A DNA stretch of 64,000 nt from Paenibacillus sp. FSL A5-0031 (GTDB lineage: Bacteria > Bacillota > Bacilli > Paenibacillales > Paenibacillaceae), in contig NZ_MRTD01000030.1 of NCBI RefSeq assembly GCF_001956295.1, positions 1 to 64,000 of the forward strand. Reading direction: 5' to 3'. Below are positions 16,744 through 26,196 of the stretch, one piece after another. Positions within the stretch are counted from its first letter, which is position 1. Every line of letters starts with the position of its first letter. The translations under genes were made by a program, and so were the position numbers. The notes under the pieces are model-generated. The model was given only the letters and a program-made list of their open reading frames with translations. It did no database searches and was not told the origin of the DNA.

Positions 16744-18918
16744 TTACTCTACTGTGATTTCACCGATCAAGCCCTTCTCGGAATGAGGACCAACCATCAG
16801 TTGGAAAAAGCCAGGCTCAACCGACAAACGGTCGTCTGCCCCTATGATTGCAAGCTCCGAAGGGGTTACCGAGAATGTCACCGTCTTCATCTCGCCGGCA
16901 CTTAAGCTCACCTTGGCAAAACCTTTTAGTTTTTTGAGAGGCTGTGTTACGCTTGCCGCTGCATCACGAATGTACAGCTGCACCACTTCTTCACCCGTAA
17001 CGCTGCCTGTATTCGTAACATTTACAGAAACAGATACGGAATCCGAGCTGCTTATGCGAGCTGAGCTCACGACAAGATTGTCATATTCAAAGTCGGTATA
17101 GCTCAGACCGTACCCGAACGGATATAATGCTTGCACTGGAGCATCGATATATCTTGAAGAATACACGCCTCCTGGAGGACGTCCTGTGTTCTTCCGGTAA
17201 TAATAAAGCGGGATTTGTCCTACACTCCGCGGGAATGTTGCTGTCAGCTTGCCGCTTGGGTTATAGTCTCCAAACAAGACATCAGCTATTGCATTGCCGC
17301 TTTGAATACCTAGGTGCCATGCTTCTACTATTGCTGTTGCCGTGTCATCCAGCCAAACCGTTGTCAGCGGACGGCCGTTGAACAAAACAACGATAACCGG
17401 CTTGCCCAGCTGTATTGCTGCTTCTACGAGCTCACGCTGCTTACCAGGCAAGTCCAGTTCTGATCGGGAGTTTCCTTCACCGCTCATCGTCAGACTTTCG
17501 CCTACTGCAATAATAGCAGCATCCGCCCCAGCAACTGCTGCCAGCGCCTGTTCAAAGCCGCTCTCGTCTTCACTTTCAATGCCGCAGCCTTCCGCATATA
17601 GCAGCTTTGTGTCTGGTGATATTTTCGCTTTAATGCCTTCAAGCAGTGAAACGACATCATCCGCATTGCCATCCGCTGCCCAGCAGCCTAGCGGGTCTTT
17701 CGTGTTCGCTGCCAACGGTCCGATAACAGCCAGCGTTTTCAGCTGCTTTGAAAGAGGCAGTATGCGATTATCATTTTTAAGCAGAACGATAGACTCTCTT
17801 GCTGCCTCGCGCGCCAATGCCACATGCTCCTCTGACAAAATAACGCTTTGGCTTCGTTCTGGATTTACGTATGCATTCTCGAACAATCCAAGTTTCATCT
17901 TTACAGCTAAAATTCTGCCTACAGCAGCGTCGATCAGGCTTTCGGCAACCCGTCCCTCTTGAACGAGCTTCGGCAAGTATTTGTAGAATATGCCTGAATG
18001 CATATCCATATCCGTACCCGCTTTAATCGCAATTTCACACGCTTCCTCTGCGTCTCGGGCAACCCCATGAGTGATTAATTCGCCTAGAGCATTGTAATCA
18101 CTAACGATGACGCCTTCAAAGCCCCATTCCTCCCGTAAAATAGTCGTAAGCAAATAACGGTTGGCACATGCAGGAATGCCATTCAATTCATTAAAGGAGG
18201 CCATAATGCTAAGCGCTCCTGCTTCAACCGCTTTACGAAACGGAGGCAAAATAACTTCACGCAGCACGCGGTCCGAGACGTCTACCGTATTATAATCTCT
18301 GCCCGCTTCCGCAAATCCATATCCGGCAAAATGTTTAGGACAGCTTGCTACAGAGAGGCTTTCGCTTGAAGCATCATCGAGCTCGGCGCCCTCAACCCAC
18401 GCTTTTGCCATAAGCTCGCCTACATAAGGGTCTTCTCCCATCGTTTCGGCAATTCTTCCCCATCTAGGATCTCTCGTAATATCGATCATCGGCGCAAACA
18501 CCCACGAAATACCGTCGGAAGCTGCTTCCTTAGACGCTGCTGCTGCTGTTCTTCTAATCAGTGCTGGGTTCCAGCTTGTCGATTGCGCGAGTGGAATAGG
18601 GAATACTGAACGGTAGCCGTGAATAACGTCTCTCCCAACGATCATCGGTATGCCAAGGCGTGACTTTTCAATGGTTTGTTTTTGCAGTGTATTCGCTTGT
18701 TCAACGCCCGATAAATTAAACAACGAGCCTAACATTCCTTTATCGATGAGATCCTTCATAATTAGATTGATCTCACCGCCGGCATCCGGATTTATCGCAT
18801 GAAAGCCCCAGTCAAATTGCGACATTTGGCCAATTTTTTCTTCTAATGTCATTTGGGAAACCAAGGACAATACTTTCTCCTTTATTTCCGACGAGAACAA
18901 CTTTTTGTTTCCTGCCAT
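16744..18918 (-). CDS. bglX: GH3 beta-glucosidase, BglX type
   Basis: The start is the ATG at 18918, which has AAGGAG nine bases upstream; two earlier in-frame ATGs do not. The 724-residue enzyme has the GH3 barrel with KHFAGYG, the nucleophile aspartate in VIVSDYNAL, the second alpha/beta domain with SGEGNSRSELDLPG supplying the likely acid/base glutamate, and a C-terminal FnIII-like domain. No signal peptide is seen, so it is probably cytoplasmic and hydrolyses imported beta-glucosides. It is transcribed divergently from an AraC regulator 115 bp away, which probably controls it. Confidence 0.93.
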   Translation of the reverse strand: MAGNKKLFSSEIKEKVLSLVSQMTLEEKIGQMSQFDWGFHAINPDAGGEINLIMKDLIDKGMLGSLFNLSGVEQANTLQKQTIEKSRLGIPMIVGRDVIHGYRSVFPIPLAQSTSWNPALIRRTAAAASKEAASDGISWVFAPMIDITRDPRWGRIAETMGEDPYVGELMAKAWVEGAELDDASSESLSVASCPKHFAGYGFAEAGRDYNTVDVSDRVLREVILPPFRKAVEAGALSIMASFNELNGIPACANRYLLTTILREEWGFEGVIVSDYNALGELITHGVARDAEEACEIAIKAGTDMDMHSGIFYKYLPKLVQEGRVAESLIDAAVGRILAVKMKLGLFENAYVNPERSQSVILSEEHVALAREAARESIVLLKNDNRILPLSKQLKTLAVIGPLAANTKDPLGCWAADGNADDVVSLLEGIKAKISPDTKLLYAEGCGIESEDESGFEQALAAVAGADAAIIAVGESLTMSGEGNSRSELDLPGKQRELVEAAIQLGKPVIVVLFNGRPLTTVWLDDTATAIVEAWHLGIQSGNAIADVLFGDYNPSGKLTATFPRSVGQIPLYYYRKNTGRPPGGVYSSRYIDAPVQALYPFGYGLSYTDFEYDNLVVSSARISSSDSVSVSVNVTNTGSVTGEEVVQLYIRDAAASVTQPLKKLKGFAKVSLSAGEMKTVTFSVTPSELAIIGADDRLSVEPGFFQLMVGPHSEKGLIGEITVE

Positions 18919-19033
18919 CGATAACAACTCCTTCATGTATATACTGTCCATTATGAAGGAAATAGACAGGCATGTGTAGAAACAAACTAATGATAAACAT
19001 CAACGATCTGCTTATGAAAGAGGAGAAACAGTC

Positions 19034-19828
19034 ATGAAGGAAACTGGAATAAAGCTCGATTATTGTGCCTTTATGTACCATAATACGCCTTTTAGGCATA
19101 CCTATAAATCCGGCCTCGAAACCTATATCATTCGATTGCAGACTGAAGGCTTATGCCAAGCATTGATTGCAGGGCAGGTCGATATCATCGAGCCTGGCGA
19201 CCTTCTTCTATTTGCCCCCGGTGAAGTTTATGATCTGAGAATTGGCGAGCTTGGGCCAAGCGGAGACTATTATGTGATCTGCAGCGGTCCTTGGCTTGAT
19301 GAATGGTGGAAGCTTCAGCGAAGACCTCAAAAAACAAAAATAGGTGAGAACGGCAGAATAGCGGCTTTATGGCAGCAATTAATATTAGAAAGCAGACGTC
19401 ATGACGGTGGGAATCCTGAACTATTAAGTACGCTGATGCAATCACTTTGCTATTTGCTCGATAGAGCCATAGATGAAGCAACCTCATACAACTCCGGTCC
19501 CAAGCTTCTCTCTTATAAAATAAAGCTTTATATCGAGGAGCATGCGGCGATTCCGTTCACTTTATCCGATGCTGCGAAACATACGGGACTAAGCGTATCC
19601 CGATCGGTTCAATTGTTCAAAGCTGAATTCGGCATGTCGATCATGCAATATGCCCAGAAGGTGCGTCTAGCGATGGCGCTTGAATTAATGGGCAAAAGTC
19701 CGCTTACGCTCGAACGCATTGCTGAAGAAACCGGATTCGGCAGCTATACTTACTTCCATCGCGTGTTCCAGCGGTATTACGGCATCTCACCTGGCGCATA
19801 CCGAAAACAAATGACAGAAAAACAATAA
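19034..19828 (+). CDS. AraC family regulator, divergent from bglX
   Basis: This 264-residue regulator has an N-terminal cupin-like ligand domain (about 15-150, with the turn IIEPGDLLLFAPGE) and a C-terminal AraC double helix-turn-helix (about 165-262, ending YYGISPGAYRKQ). GAGGAG precedes the ATG. Its position head to head with bglX suggests it activates that gene in response to a beta-glucoside or its product. The inducer is not known. Confidence 0.9.
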   Translation: MKETGIKLDYCAFMYHNTPFRHTYKSGLETYIIRLQTEGLCQALIAGQVDIIEPGDLLLFAPGEVYDLRIGELGPSGDYYVICSGPWLDEWWKLQRRPQKTKIGENGRIAALWQQLILESRRHDGGNPELLSTLMQSLCYLLDRAIDEATSYNSGPKLLSYKIKLYIEEHAAIPFTLSDAAKHTGLSVSRSVQLFKAEFGMSIMQYAQKVRLAMALELMGKSPLTLERIAEETGFGSYTYFHRVFQRYYGISPGAYRKQMTEKQ

Positions 19829-19829
19829 A

Positions 19830-19850
19830 CCACGTCCAGAGGACGTGGCT
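19830..19850. terminator. Hairpin between convergent genes
   Basis: CCACGTCC and GGACGTGG form a perfect 8-bp stem with a 3-base loop. T-rich sequence follows mainly on the minus-strand side, so it may serve both the AraC gene and the amidase gene. Confidence 0.6.
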
Positions 19851-19892
19851 TATTGTCTCATTACCTTTTATATAAAACGGATTACATTCTTA

Positions 19893-20642
19893 TTAGGATT
19901 GTATGATTGCATCTTCTGAATTGTTTTTAAAATATTGCTTCAAACCTTCAACAATAGCTTTCGCAGCACGGTCTTGTCCATCTTCTCCAAGCAATACTGC
20001 CTCTTCAGCGGGATTTGTCAAATAACCTACTTCGAGCAAAATCGCCGGCACCTTGCTTAGTGAAAGAACCTTTAACTCTTCATTCCGTATTCCGCGATCC
20101 CGAAAACCCATTGCCTTTACAACTTGATTGTGCATGGTCTGAGCTAATTCAATATTTTCATCAAAACGATAAAATGTTTCAATTCCACCAACATTCTCGT
20201 CCTTATAGGTATTTGCATGAATGGATAGAAGCACATCTGCTTCCATTTGATTCGCTATATCAGGACGTACGTCCAGATCAATAAACGTATCGTCATTCCG
20301 GGTTAGATGCGGCTCAAACATGTTTTCTTGCTTTAACAGCTCGTACACTTTCTGTGATAGCGATAGTGTAAAATGTTTTTCTCTTTTTCCGCTAGCTCCT
20401 TCCGCCCCGGGATCTTTGCCGCCGTGTCCTGCATCAATGACAACTTTGTATATCCTATCTGGTTTTCCATCCAAGGATTGCTGCTTCGTTGGAACAATTG
20501 GCGGATTGGCTGACAGAGCTTGCGACTTTTCTTCTTTGTTTGCGGCAAAGCCAATTAAAGTTATACTAATTAAAATTAAAGTGAATAAAAACACAATAAG
20601 CCTGACTATACGCGGTTTTCGTTTTTTCGTATACGAGTACAT
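19893..20642 (-). CDS. N-acetylmuramoyl-L-alanine amidase (Amidase_3)
   Basis: This 249-residue protein has one N-terminal membrane helix (about 12-34) and an extracellular Amidase_3 domain (about 65-240). Zinc ligands are visible in DAGHGG, the glutamate of GKREKH, and SIHAN; the catalytic glutamate is in LLEVGYLTNP. It cleaves the amide between muramic acid and the stem peptide. AGGAGG precedes the start. CwlC/CwlV- or CwlD-like roles in sporulation or wall turnover are possible, but the exact paralog cannot be told. Confidence 0.88.
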   Translation of the reverse strand: MYSYTKKRKPRIVRLIVFLFTLILISITLIGFAANKEEKSQALSANPPIVPTKQQSLDGKPDRIYKVVIDAGHGGKDPGAEGASGKREKHFTLSLSQKVYELLKQENMFEPHLTRNDDTFIDLDVRPDIANQMEADVLLSIHANTYKDENVGGIETFYRFDENIELAQTMHNQVVKAMGFRDRGIRNEELKVLSLSKVPAILLEVGYLTNPAEEAVLLGEDGQDRAAKAIVEGLKQYFKNNSEDAIIQS

Positions 20643-20768
20643 GTTGTCCTCCTAAGTAATAGATGTTTAGCAGCTTCTTTATTTATACATAATCCTCATT
20701 TCGAGCACTTCTCCAATTTGTAAACAAGTTGTATCTAAAAATGTTGAAATGCGTCGTCTTATGAAACG

Positions 20769-20811
20769 CAAAAAAAACAGCCATCACCGATGGAAGCAGT
20801 GATGGCTGTTT
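20769..20811 (-). terminator. Terminator of regulator-kinase-lipoprotein operon
   Basis: On the minus strand AAACAGCCATCAC pairs with GTGATGGCTGTTT (13 bp), followed by eight or more T's. It lies 12 bases past the lipoprotein stop. Confidence 0.92.
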
Positions 20812-20822
20812 GGAAACATGTT

Positions 20823-21926
20823 TTATTTAAACTCAAGAATGTAATTCATCGGTAACTGTACGGACAATTGGCTTTTAACTTGAGCGTCAAATGACTTCCA
20901 GCCGCTCAAATAGAGCTTGTTGCCCGATGGACTCCACTCCATTTGACCCGGATTTATTCCTTTGAACACCTCCTGTTCATTTAAAAGATTGTTTCCTTGC
21001 AATTTGGCAATATAGATATTCAGCGAATCTTTCGAATAGGCAATATATTTGCGATCCCTTGTTAATTGGAAATTACCCACTTGCTCACCTAAGATCGTGG
21101 TAGCTTTATTGCGACGATCATATGCAAACAGCAAATTGTTCTCGCTGACAAACAATATTTGATCATTATTGAGAAAGTCTACCGTCCCATCACGATTCAA
21201 CAGATGATTATACAAACTGGTAATTACAGTCCCGTCTATTTTACCGAACAAGATCGATTGTCCATCATACATTTGTTTGATGATCAATACCGTTTCCCCA
21301 TTATCAGACATTTTCGCATATCTCGACCAGCTTTTATCGCTATCATTCGGAACATCATATTTCTTCATCTTTTTAGTCGTAACGTCGTAAACGGCCAGCT
21401 TTTCTACTTTCTGATCATCCCATATGAAAAAAGAGAGATATCGGCTGTTGTTAGACCAGATCATCGTAGCCGACAATGGACTCTGCATATCTTCGGCAGT
21501 AATCGTCTTGCCATCAATCAGGCTGTAGATCTTCAGCGTTCTGTTTTTGTTATTATCCCAAACGTAAACAGCGATATATAACCCATCTGGGGAAACCATG
21601 CTTGCTTCTGCATTTTGAGGGAAGCTCAAAACCTTATTCATCGCTTGTTTCTTATAATCGAAGCGATGCAGGGTTTGAGTTGAATCAATATTGTTGAGCA
21701 AGCCAAGAACTTGATCATTGTCTGTCCATCCGAGAATTCGGATATCGCTCTCTTCTTCCTCAAACATGCGATATATTTTGCTTACTTCAAAATCACCGTT
21801 CGAATGGGCCAATTCCGGTGCAGCTTCTGTATCTGGTATTACGACGGTTCTTGAATTAAATTTCGTAGATGCGCAGCCCGACAAAATAACGAGGATAAGC
21901 AGAGCAAATACTGATTTTCTAATCAC
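20823..21926 (-). CDS. Lipoprotein with TolB/WD40-like propeller
   Basis: This 367-residue protein has a lipoprotein signal (LSGCAS, cysteine at 18) and repeated blade-like segments such as VSPDGLYIAVYVWDNNKN, WSNNSRYLSFFIWD and WSPSGNKLYLSGW, typical of a beta-propeller. It overlaps the upstream kinase gene by 4 bp (ATGA type), so the two are translationally coupled. A surface-exposed accessory sensor or signal modulator for the kinase is inferred from this coupling. No specific family name is recognised. Confidence 0.75.
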   Translation of the reverse strand: MIRKSVFALLILVILSGCASTKFNSRTVVIPDTEAAPELAHSNGDFEVSKIYRMFEEEESDIRILGWTDNDQVLGLLNNIDSTQTLHRFDYKKQAMNKVLSFPQNAEASMVSPDGLYIAVYVWDNNKNRTLKIYSLIDGKTITAEDMQSPLSATMIWSNNSRYLSFFIWDDQKVEKLAVYDVTTKKMKKYDVPNDSDKSWSRYAKMSDNGETVLIIKQMYDGQSILFGKIDGTVITSLYNHLLNRDGTVDFLNNDQILFVSENNLLFAYDRRNKATTILGEQVGNFQLTRDRKYIAYSKDSLNIYIAKLQGNNLLNEQEVFKGINPGQMEWSPSGNKLYLSGWKSFDAQVKSQLSVQLPMNYILEFK

Positions 21927-23392
21927 GAGGTCACCTGCTTGATATCAAATTGCGGGATTTGAACAATAACGCTTGTTTCTCTATCCGCGCTTTGGATTTG
22001 AATGGTTCCTTGATGTTCTTCTACAATGGCTTTGCAAATGCTAAGTCCCAATCCACGGCTCCCGACTTCTTTCACAAGACGACCATTTTCTCTATAAAAA
22101 GGTTCATAAATACGGGCTAAATGTTTTGGTGCAATGACATCTCCCTGGTTCTTAAAAGTGAATTGTATGACCTCGGAGGTCAGATCTGCTTTCACTATAA
22201 TTTCAGAGGAAGCATCGCTGTATTTAATCGCATTATCAATCAAGTTGATAAACAGCTGTCTTAATTTAGTTGGACTACCTTCAATGATGAGATGATCTTC
22301 TAATTCGCAAACAATATTTTTGCTATACTTTTGTGCTTTGAACACCATACCTTCACAAACGCTTTGCAAAATGAACCCAGCATCAACCATTTCATAGGAT
22401 GCTTTAGAGTCTGTTTCCTTGGACAACTCCAACAGCTGCAAAACCATTTCGTGGAGGCGAGCACTTTCATCCGCTATATGCGCAATACCTTTCTCGAAAA
22501 AAAACTCATCATTTTGCCCATTGTCTTTGATCATCTGCGCATAGCCCATGATAGAAGTTAGTGGCGTTTTCAACTCATGGGTAACATTGTCGTAAAATTG
22601 CTTGCGGTGCTGGTTTAACTCTTTAAGGCGGTCGCGGTCCTTTTCTATTTTGCCGATTTGAAGCCTAATTTTCTCAATCATTTGATTGAAGTTATGAGCA
22701 AGCTTGCCCAGCTCGTCCTTTCGGTTTAAAGAGATATGGACATTAAGATTGCCGTTTATCACTTCCGTTGAAACTTTGGTCATCTTGACGATGGGCAGTG
22801 TAATGTTCCAGAACAATGCATAACAAAGCAGCAAGCCCATAGCAAAGATAGCGATCGTGACATACAAAATGACATCTAATATTTGCCTGCTGTTCTCATA
22901 AAGCATCGATACGTCTTTGGAAAATCGTAAAATACCTATTTTTTCACCGTCAATGACAACAGGATATGAAAAATAGATCGTAGATATTTTTTCTTGATGG
23001 GAGATGGTATAAGCGGTTTCTCCCTTGAGCGCATGCTTGAAATCGTCTCCAAGAGGACTCATGAAGGGAGCACTGTCCGATGCAGCAAGCTGCTTGCCCT
23101 TTAATGAATAAACAGCCACTTGGCTAGACGTAATGTTTTTTAAATCAACAACCAACTCTTTAGACATTTGCTCGAAATAAATTTCATCATGACTGTAATG
23201 ATTAATCATAAACGTCTGTTTTACATAAACATTGCTGTTTTTCTTCATCGTATTCAAATCCTGCGTAATGATGGTTTCGTTGCTGGATTCAATAATTTGC
23301 ATGACAAAATGATGCAGCAGCAATAGCGAGCTGAAAAAAATAACTAACAATCCGATTAAAAACTTAACCTTGATAGACTGTACCATATTCAT
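21923..23392 (-). CDS. Sensor histidine kinase, HAMP type
   Basis: This 489-residue membrane kinase has two transmembrane helices (about 8-30 and 170-195) bracketing an extracellular sensor. A HAMP domain follows, then HisKA with the phospho-accepting histidine in THELKTPLTSIMGYAQ, the N box NLIDNAIKYS and a G box SRGLGLSICKAI. It overlaps both neighbours by 4 bp: the response regulator upstream and the lipoprotein downstream. It is the cognate kinase of the OmpR-type regulator. The stimulus is unknown; the envelope location suggests a wall or surface signal. Confidence 0.93.
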   Translation of the reverse strand: MNMVQSIKVKFLIGLLVIFFSSLLLLHHFVMQIIESSNETIITQDLNTMKKNSNVYVKQTFMINHYSHDEIYFEQMSKELVVDLKNITSSQVAVYSLKGKQLAASDSAPFMSPLGDDFKHALKGETAYTISHQEKISTIYFSYPVVIDGEKIGILRFSKDVSMLYENSRQILDVILYVTIAIFAMGLLLCYALFWNITLPIVKMTKVSTEVINGNLNVHISLNRKDELGKLAHNFNQMIEKIRLQIGKIEKDRDRLKELNQHRKQFYDNVTHELKTPLTSIMGYAQMIKDNGQNDEFFFEKGIAHIADESARLHEMVLQLLELSKETDSKASYEMVDAGFILQSVCEGMVFKAQKYSKNIVCELEDHLIIEGSPTKLRQLFINLIDNAIKYSDASSEIIVKADLTSEVIQFTFKNQGDVIAPKHLARIYEPFYRENGRLVKEVGSRGLGLSICKAIVEEHQGTIQIQSADRETSVIVQIPQFDIKQVTS

Positions 23393-24084
23393 TCCACATT
23401 CTTCTCGAATTTGTACCCGACACGAAATACCGTAGTAATTATGTCATTGGCATCAAGCTTTTTGCGCAAACGTTGAATATGAATATCCACGGTACGAGTA
23501 TCACCAAAATAATTGTAGCCCCATACTAAATCAAGCAAATTTGAACGAGTAAATACGCGTCCTCTAGAGCTTGTCAAAGTCATCAATAGGTCAAATTCTT
23601 TTGGTGTCAGCTCGATGAGCTCATTGTCTTTTTTGACCATTCTTTCGGGTACATTAATTTCTATCGTTTTGAATTTGATGATTGCTGGCGCTGCTTCTTC
23701 GTTCACAGCCGTTATAGGATTGATTCTACGAAGTAATGTACGAATGCGGACGATTACTTCACGCATATCAAATGGTTTTGTAATATAGTCGTCGGCGCCA
23801 AGCTCCATTCCGATAACTTTGTCGGAAATATCAGACCTAGCCGTAATCATGATGATCGGAAGCATGTATTTCCCCATAATTTGCTTGCAAATATCTAGTC
23901 CGCTTTGATCGGGAAGCATCCAATCAAGCAGCAGCAGATCAGGCTTGAACTCTTCGATTTCTCTTAAGCCATCCTTGCCGTTATGAGCAAGCTTGGTCTG
24001 AAATCCCTCTTTCTGCAAGCCATATGCAAGCAAATCAGCTATTGCTTCTTCATCTTCTATGATCAAAATTTTGGTAAGCTCCAT
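23389..24084 (-). CDS. OmpR/PhoB family response regulator
   Basis: The start at 24084 is preceded by GGAGATGAACGA; the longer reading adds 21 residues with no ribosome site. The 231-residue product has a receiver domain with the acidic pair in IIEDEEA and the phospho-acceptor in LLDWMLPD. A C-terminal winged helix carries the FTRSNLLDLVWGY-DTRTVDIHIQRLRKK pattern. It is the first gene of a three-gene operon with its kinase and a propeller lipoprotein. Confidence 0.94.
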   Translation of the reverse strand: MELTKILIIEDEEAIADLLAYGLQKEGFQTKLAHNGKDGLREIEEFKPDLLLLDWMLPDQSGLDICKQIMGKYMLPIIMITARSDISDKVIGMELGADDYITKPFDMREVIVRIRTLLRRINPITAVNEEAAPAIIKFKTIEINVPERMVKKDNELIELTPKEFDLLMTLTSSRGRVFTRSNLLDLVWGYNYFGDTRTVDIHIQRLRKKLDANDIITTVFRVGYKFEKNVE

Positions 24085-24260
24085 TCGTTCATCTCCATTC
24101 ACCCTTGATCGTATCACAGCCTCGTTTTCACAAACAACTAAGCCCACAAAAGTTTACAGTATTGAAACAAGTCGGGTGCATAACAGTTGGATATACTTAG
24201 CATGTGCAAAAAAGCAAATATCGACTATTAAAATTTGAAGTTGCTCGCTGCGTACGAATA

Positions 24261-24290
24261 AAAAAAACGCAACCCTTATCGGGTTGCGCT
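24261..24290 (-). terminator. Terminator of 209-residue gene, copy 1
   Basis: On the minus strand CGCAACCC and GGGTTGCG form an 8-bp stem with a 5-base loop, followed by a T-run. An equivalent terminator follows the second gene copy at 30391-30419. Confidence 0.88.
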
Positions 24291-24311
24291 AAATACATTG
24301 ATTCATAAATG

Positions 24312-24941
24312 TTAGCCTATGCCATGTTCTTTTCGAATGTTGTACATTTCTTGAATCAACAGATCTCCTGGATCCCGGTTCAACTGCAAATGAATCAACA
24401 AAAAATGCAAAGAAATCGCGCATACATTATTTCCACCTGTGAGCGCCGGAAATCCAGCTTCAAAGACTGGACCGTGGTCTTCCTTCCAAGCCAGACCTGC
24501 ATGTACCTGCTCCGAAGCAAACTCTTCCGTTACTGCTTTTATACATTCCGGAACGAGTATGTTGTCAATTATCGCTTTAGCCTCAGCTTCATTCGTTGCT
24601 GGTTTTGGGAGGGGCTTGCCACCCTTCGTCTCCATAAGTTCAACGAAAAAGGAAGACATCCATACTGCAGGGTCATTGTCCGATTGGAACCTGTTAAGCA
24701 ACTCATGCAGAAAAAAACCGCAGGAATATCGACTACCCGATTCATCCTTCACATGAAATATAAAAACTGGGCCATAATCATGGAAATTCGAAACCTGTGC
24801 CTCAACATCGTTATAATGTATTCTTAAAGCTGCAAGGCCATTATCGTAAACAGCTTTTATAAGTTCCGCCCATTCCTCCTTGGACATCTCTTTTTCCTCA
24901 CTATTTACTTCCAAGTCAGTTGTCTCATTGTTTAAGTTCAT
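24312..24941 (-). CDS. Unrecognised 209-residue protein, copy 1
   Basis: No family is recognised. The protein is acidic, with no signal peptide or membrane segment. A variable charged N-terminus (1-20) is followed by a conserved body. It is closely similar along its full length to the protein at 30438-31067, with shared stretches such as EVQAHVGLAWKEDHGP-like WKEDHGP, VKDESGS and RFQSDNDPAVW. Each copy has its own promoter region and terminator. It has features of a cytosolic sensor, immunity or housekeeping protein, but none can be chosen from sequence. Confidence 0.75.
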   Translation of the reverse strand: MNLNNETTDLEVNSEEKEMSKEEWAELIKAVYDNGLAALRIHYNDVEAQVSNFHDYGPVFIFHVKDESGSRYSCGFFLHELLNRFQSDNDPAVWMSSFFVELMETKGGKPLPKPATNEAEAKAIIDNILVPECIKAVTEEFASEQVHAGLAWKEDHGPVFEAGFPALTGGNNVCAISLHFLLIHLQLNRDPGDLLIQEMYNIRKEHGIG

Positions 24942-25096
24942 AGTTCCACCTGTCTCCTATCATACTATCATCCTGTAAAGTAGGCTTCATTGCGATCATA
25001 TCATACGGCAGCTCTACTGCAAATCTATTATAGATTACCACAAATGGTTTCAGTCATCCAACAACGATACGGCAGCTCTGTCTTCGTCCTCTTAAC

Positions 25097-25135
25097 AACA
25101 AGGGGAACAAATCCATTGGACTTGTTCCCCTTGTT
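25097..25135 (-). terminator. Terminator of siderophore-binding-protein gene
   Basis: AACAAGGGGAACAA pairs with TTGTTCCCCTTGTT, a perfect 14-bp stem with an 11-base loop. It lies 30 bases past the stop codon at 25165. The T-tail is weak. Confidence 0.65.
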
Positions 25136-25164
25136 TCTGCAACCTGCAATGGTTCAGCGGCAAT

Positions 25165-26196
25165 CTATTTTTCCTCAGCTAATAGAACTTTAACAATCTT
25201 GTCTAGTTGCAGCTCCAGCGAATAGGGATCCTCCATTACAAACTCATCTTCTTTCTCACCGGAAGAACCATAATTGTAAACCTGTCCTTTTTTAACAGCA
25301 GGAACGCCCTTCCAGACATTGCTGTCCAAGATTTTTTCTGCTCCTTCATCTTCTGCCCCATACAGAAACACATGATCACCCATATATTCTGGCAGCACCT
25401 CAAGAGAAATTTTCTCAAATCCGTTTTTCATATTGAGTGCATGTTCAGTAGGCGGCAGCTGCAGCATTTGATAGATGGTTGAACTACCATAATTACCGCC
25501 TTCGGCAGCCAGTACATACAAACCATCCCAACCAATTTGTACAATGGATACGGTCTCTCCTTCTTTGATGATTCCGGATATTTTATTTTTAGCTTCATCT
25601 ACTTTTTGCTCATATTCTGCTATCCATTGCTCTGCTGCCTGTTCCTTACCGAATAATTCACTAATTCTACGGAATTTATCCAACGGTCCCGCTGTCGATT
25701 CGCCTTCCCAGTAAGGCAAAAAAACTGTCGTTCCGATTTTTTCATAAAGCTCAATATTTTCTTCAATTGAACCTATAATTAAATCCGGCTCTAGATAGGT
25801 TAATTTCTCCAGATTCATAGGAAAATCGCCTAGATCCTCAATGCCCGCAATCAAATCATTCGATATGCCTGATTTGCTGATCCATGCCTCGTTAAGCATG
25901 TAGCTTCTAACCCCGATAGGTACTATACCAAGTTTCACTAGATAACCTAAATATTGATCGGATGCCACTCGTTTAGGCTCGGCCGGTATCTCTACATCAC
26001 CCTTCTGAGTAGATACTATTCTTGTTTTCACTGTAGCCGCAGCTTGCTGATTAGTCTGTTCAGCATTTGTTCCTGCAGTCTTATTCGCTTGCACTTCTAA
26101 ATTTACATTTGTATTTGCTGTACTCCCGCAAGCACTCACCAATAATGAAACACACATTACCAAAGCCATGATCGCGATCTTCGTTCTTCTTTGCAT
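25165..26196 (-). CDS. Iron-siderophore-binding lipoprotein (internal start)
   Basis: Within a longer open frame, an ATG at 26196 is preceded by AGGGAGAGAG and opens with a complete lipoprotein signal (hydrophobic core then VSACGS, cysteine near residue 23). The 343-residue product then shows the iron-siderophore binding fold: KRVASDQYLGYLVKLGIVPIG and later blocks typical of FepB/FhuD-like proteins. A Fur box lies 27 bases upstream of the start. It should bind a ferric siderophore outside the cell under iron limitation. No permease or ATPase lies beside it. Independent expression from this start is strongly suggested. Confidence 0.85.
   Translation of the reverse strand: MQRRTKIAIMALVMCVSLLVSACGSTANTNVNLEVQANKTAGTNAEQTNQQAAATVKTRIVSTQKGDVEIPAEPKRVASDQYLGYLVKLGIVPIGVRSYMLNEAWISKSGISNDLIAGIEDLGDFPMNLEKLTYLEPDLIIGSIEENIELYEKIGTTVFLPYWEGESTAGPLDKFRRISELFGKEQAAEQWIAEYEQKVDEAKNKISGIIKEGETVSIVQIGWDGLYVLAAEGGNYGSSTIYQMLQLPPTEHALNMKNGFEKISLEVLPEYMGDHVFLYGAEDEGAEKILDSNVWKGVPAVKKGQVYNYGSSGEKEDEFVMEDPYSLELQLDKIVKVLLAEEK

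Larger units (their letters stand above)
24261..25046 (-). repeat. Duplicated segment, copy 1
   Basis: The terminator, the 209-codon gene and about 100 bases upstream of it match 30391-31171 in the same orientation. The upstream match includes CACCTGTCTCCTAT and CCACAAATG. The two copies bracket about 5.3 kb. The flank is more diverged than the coding part. Confidence 0.8.

Noticed and set aside
17342..17962. A 206-codon plus-strand ORF opposite bglX
   Set aside because: It is antisense to conserved GH3 sequence, Ser/Ala-rich, has no ribosome site and no family likeness.
24309..24827. A 172-codon plus-strand ORF opposite the 209-residue gene, with a partial equivalent at the second copy
   Set aside because: The likeness between the two antisense ORFs is explained by duplication of the sense gene, and the frame is much shorter in the second copy.
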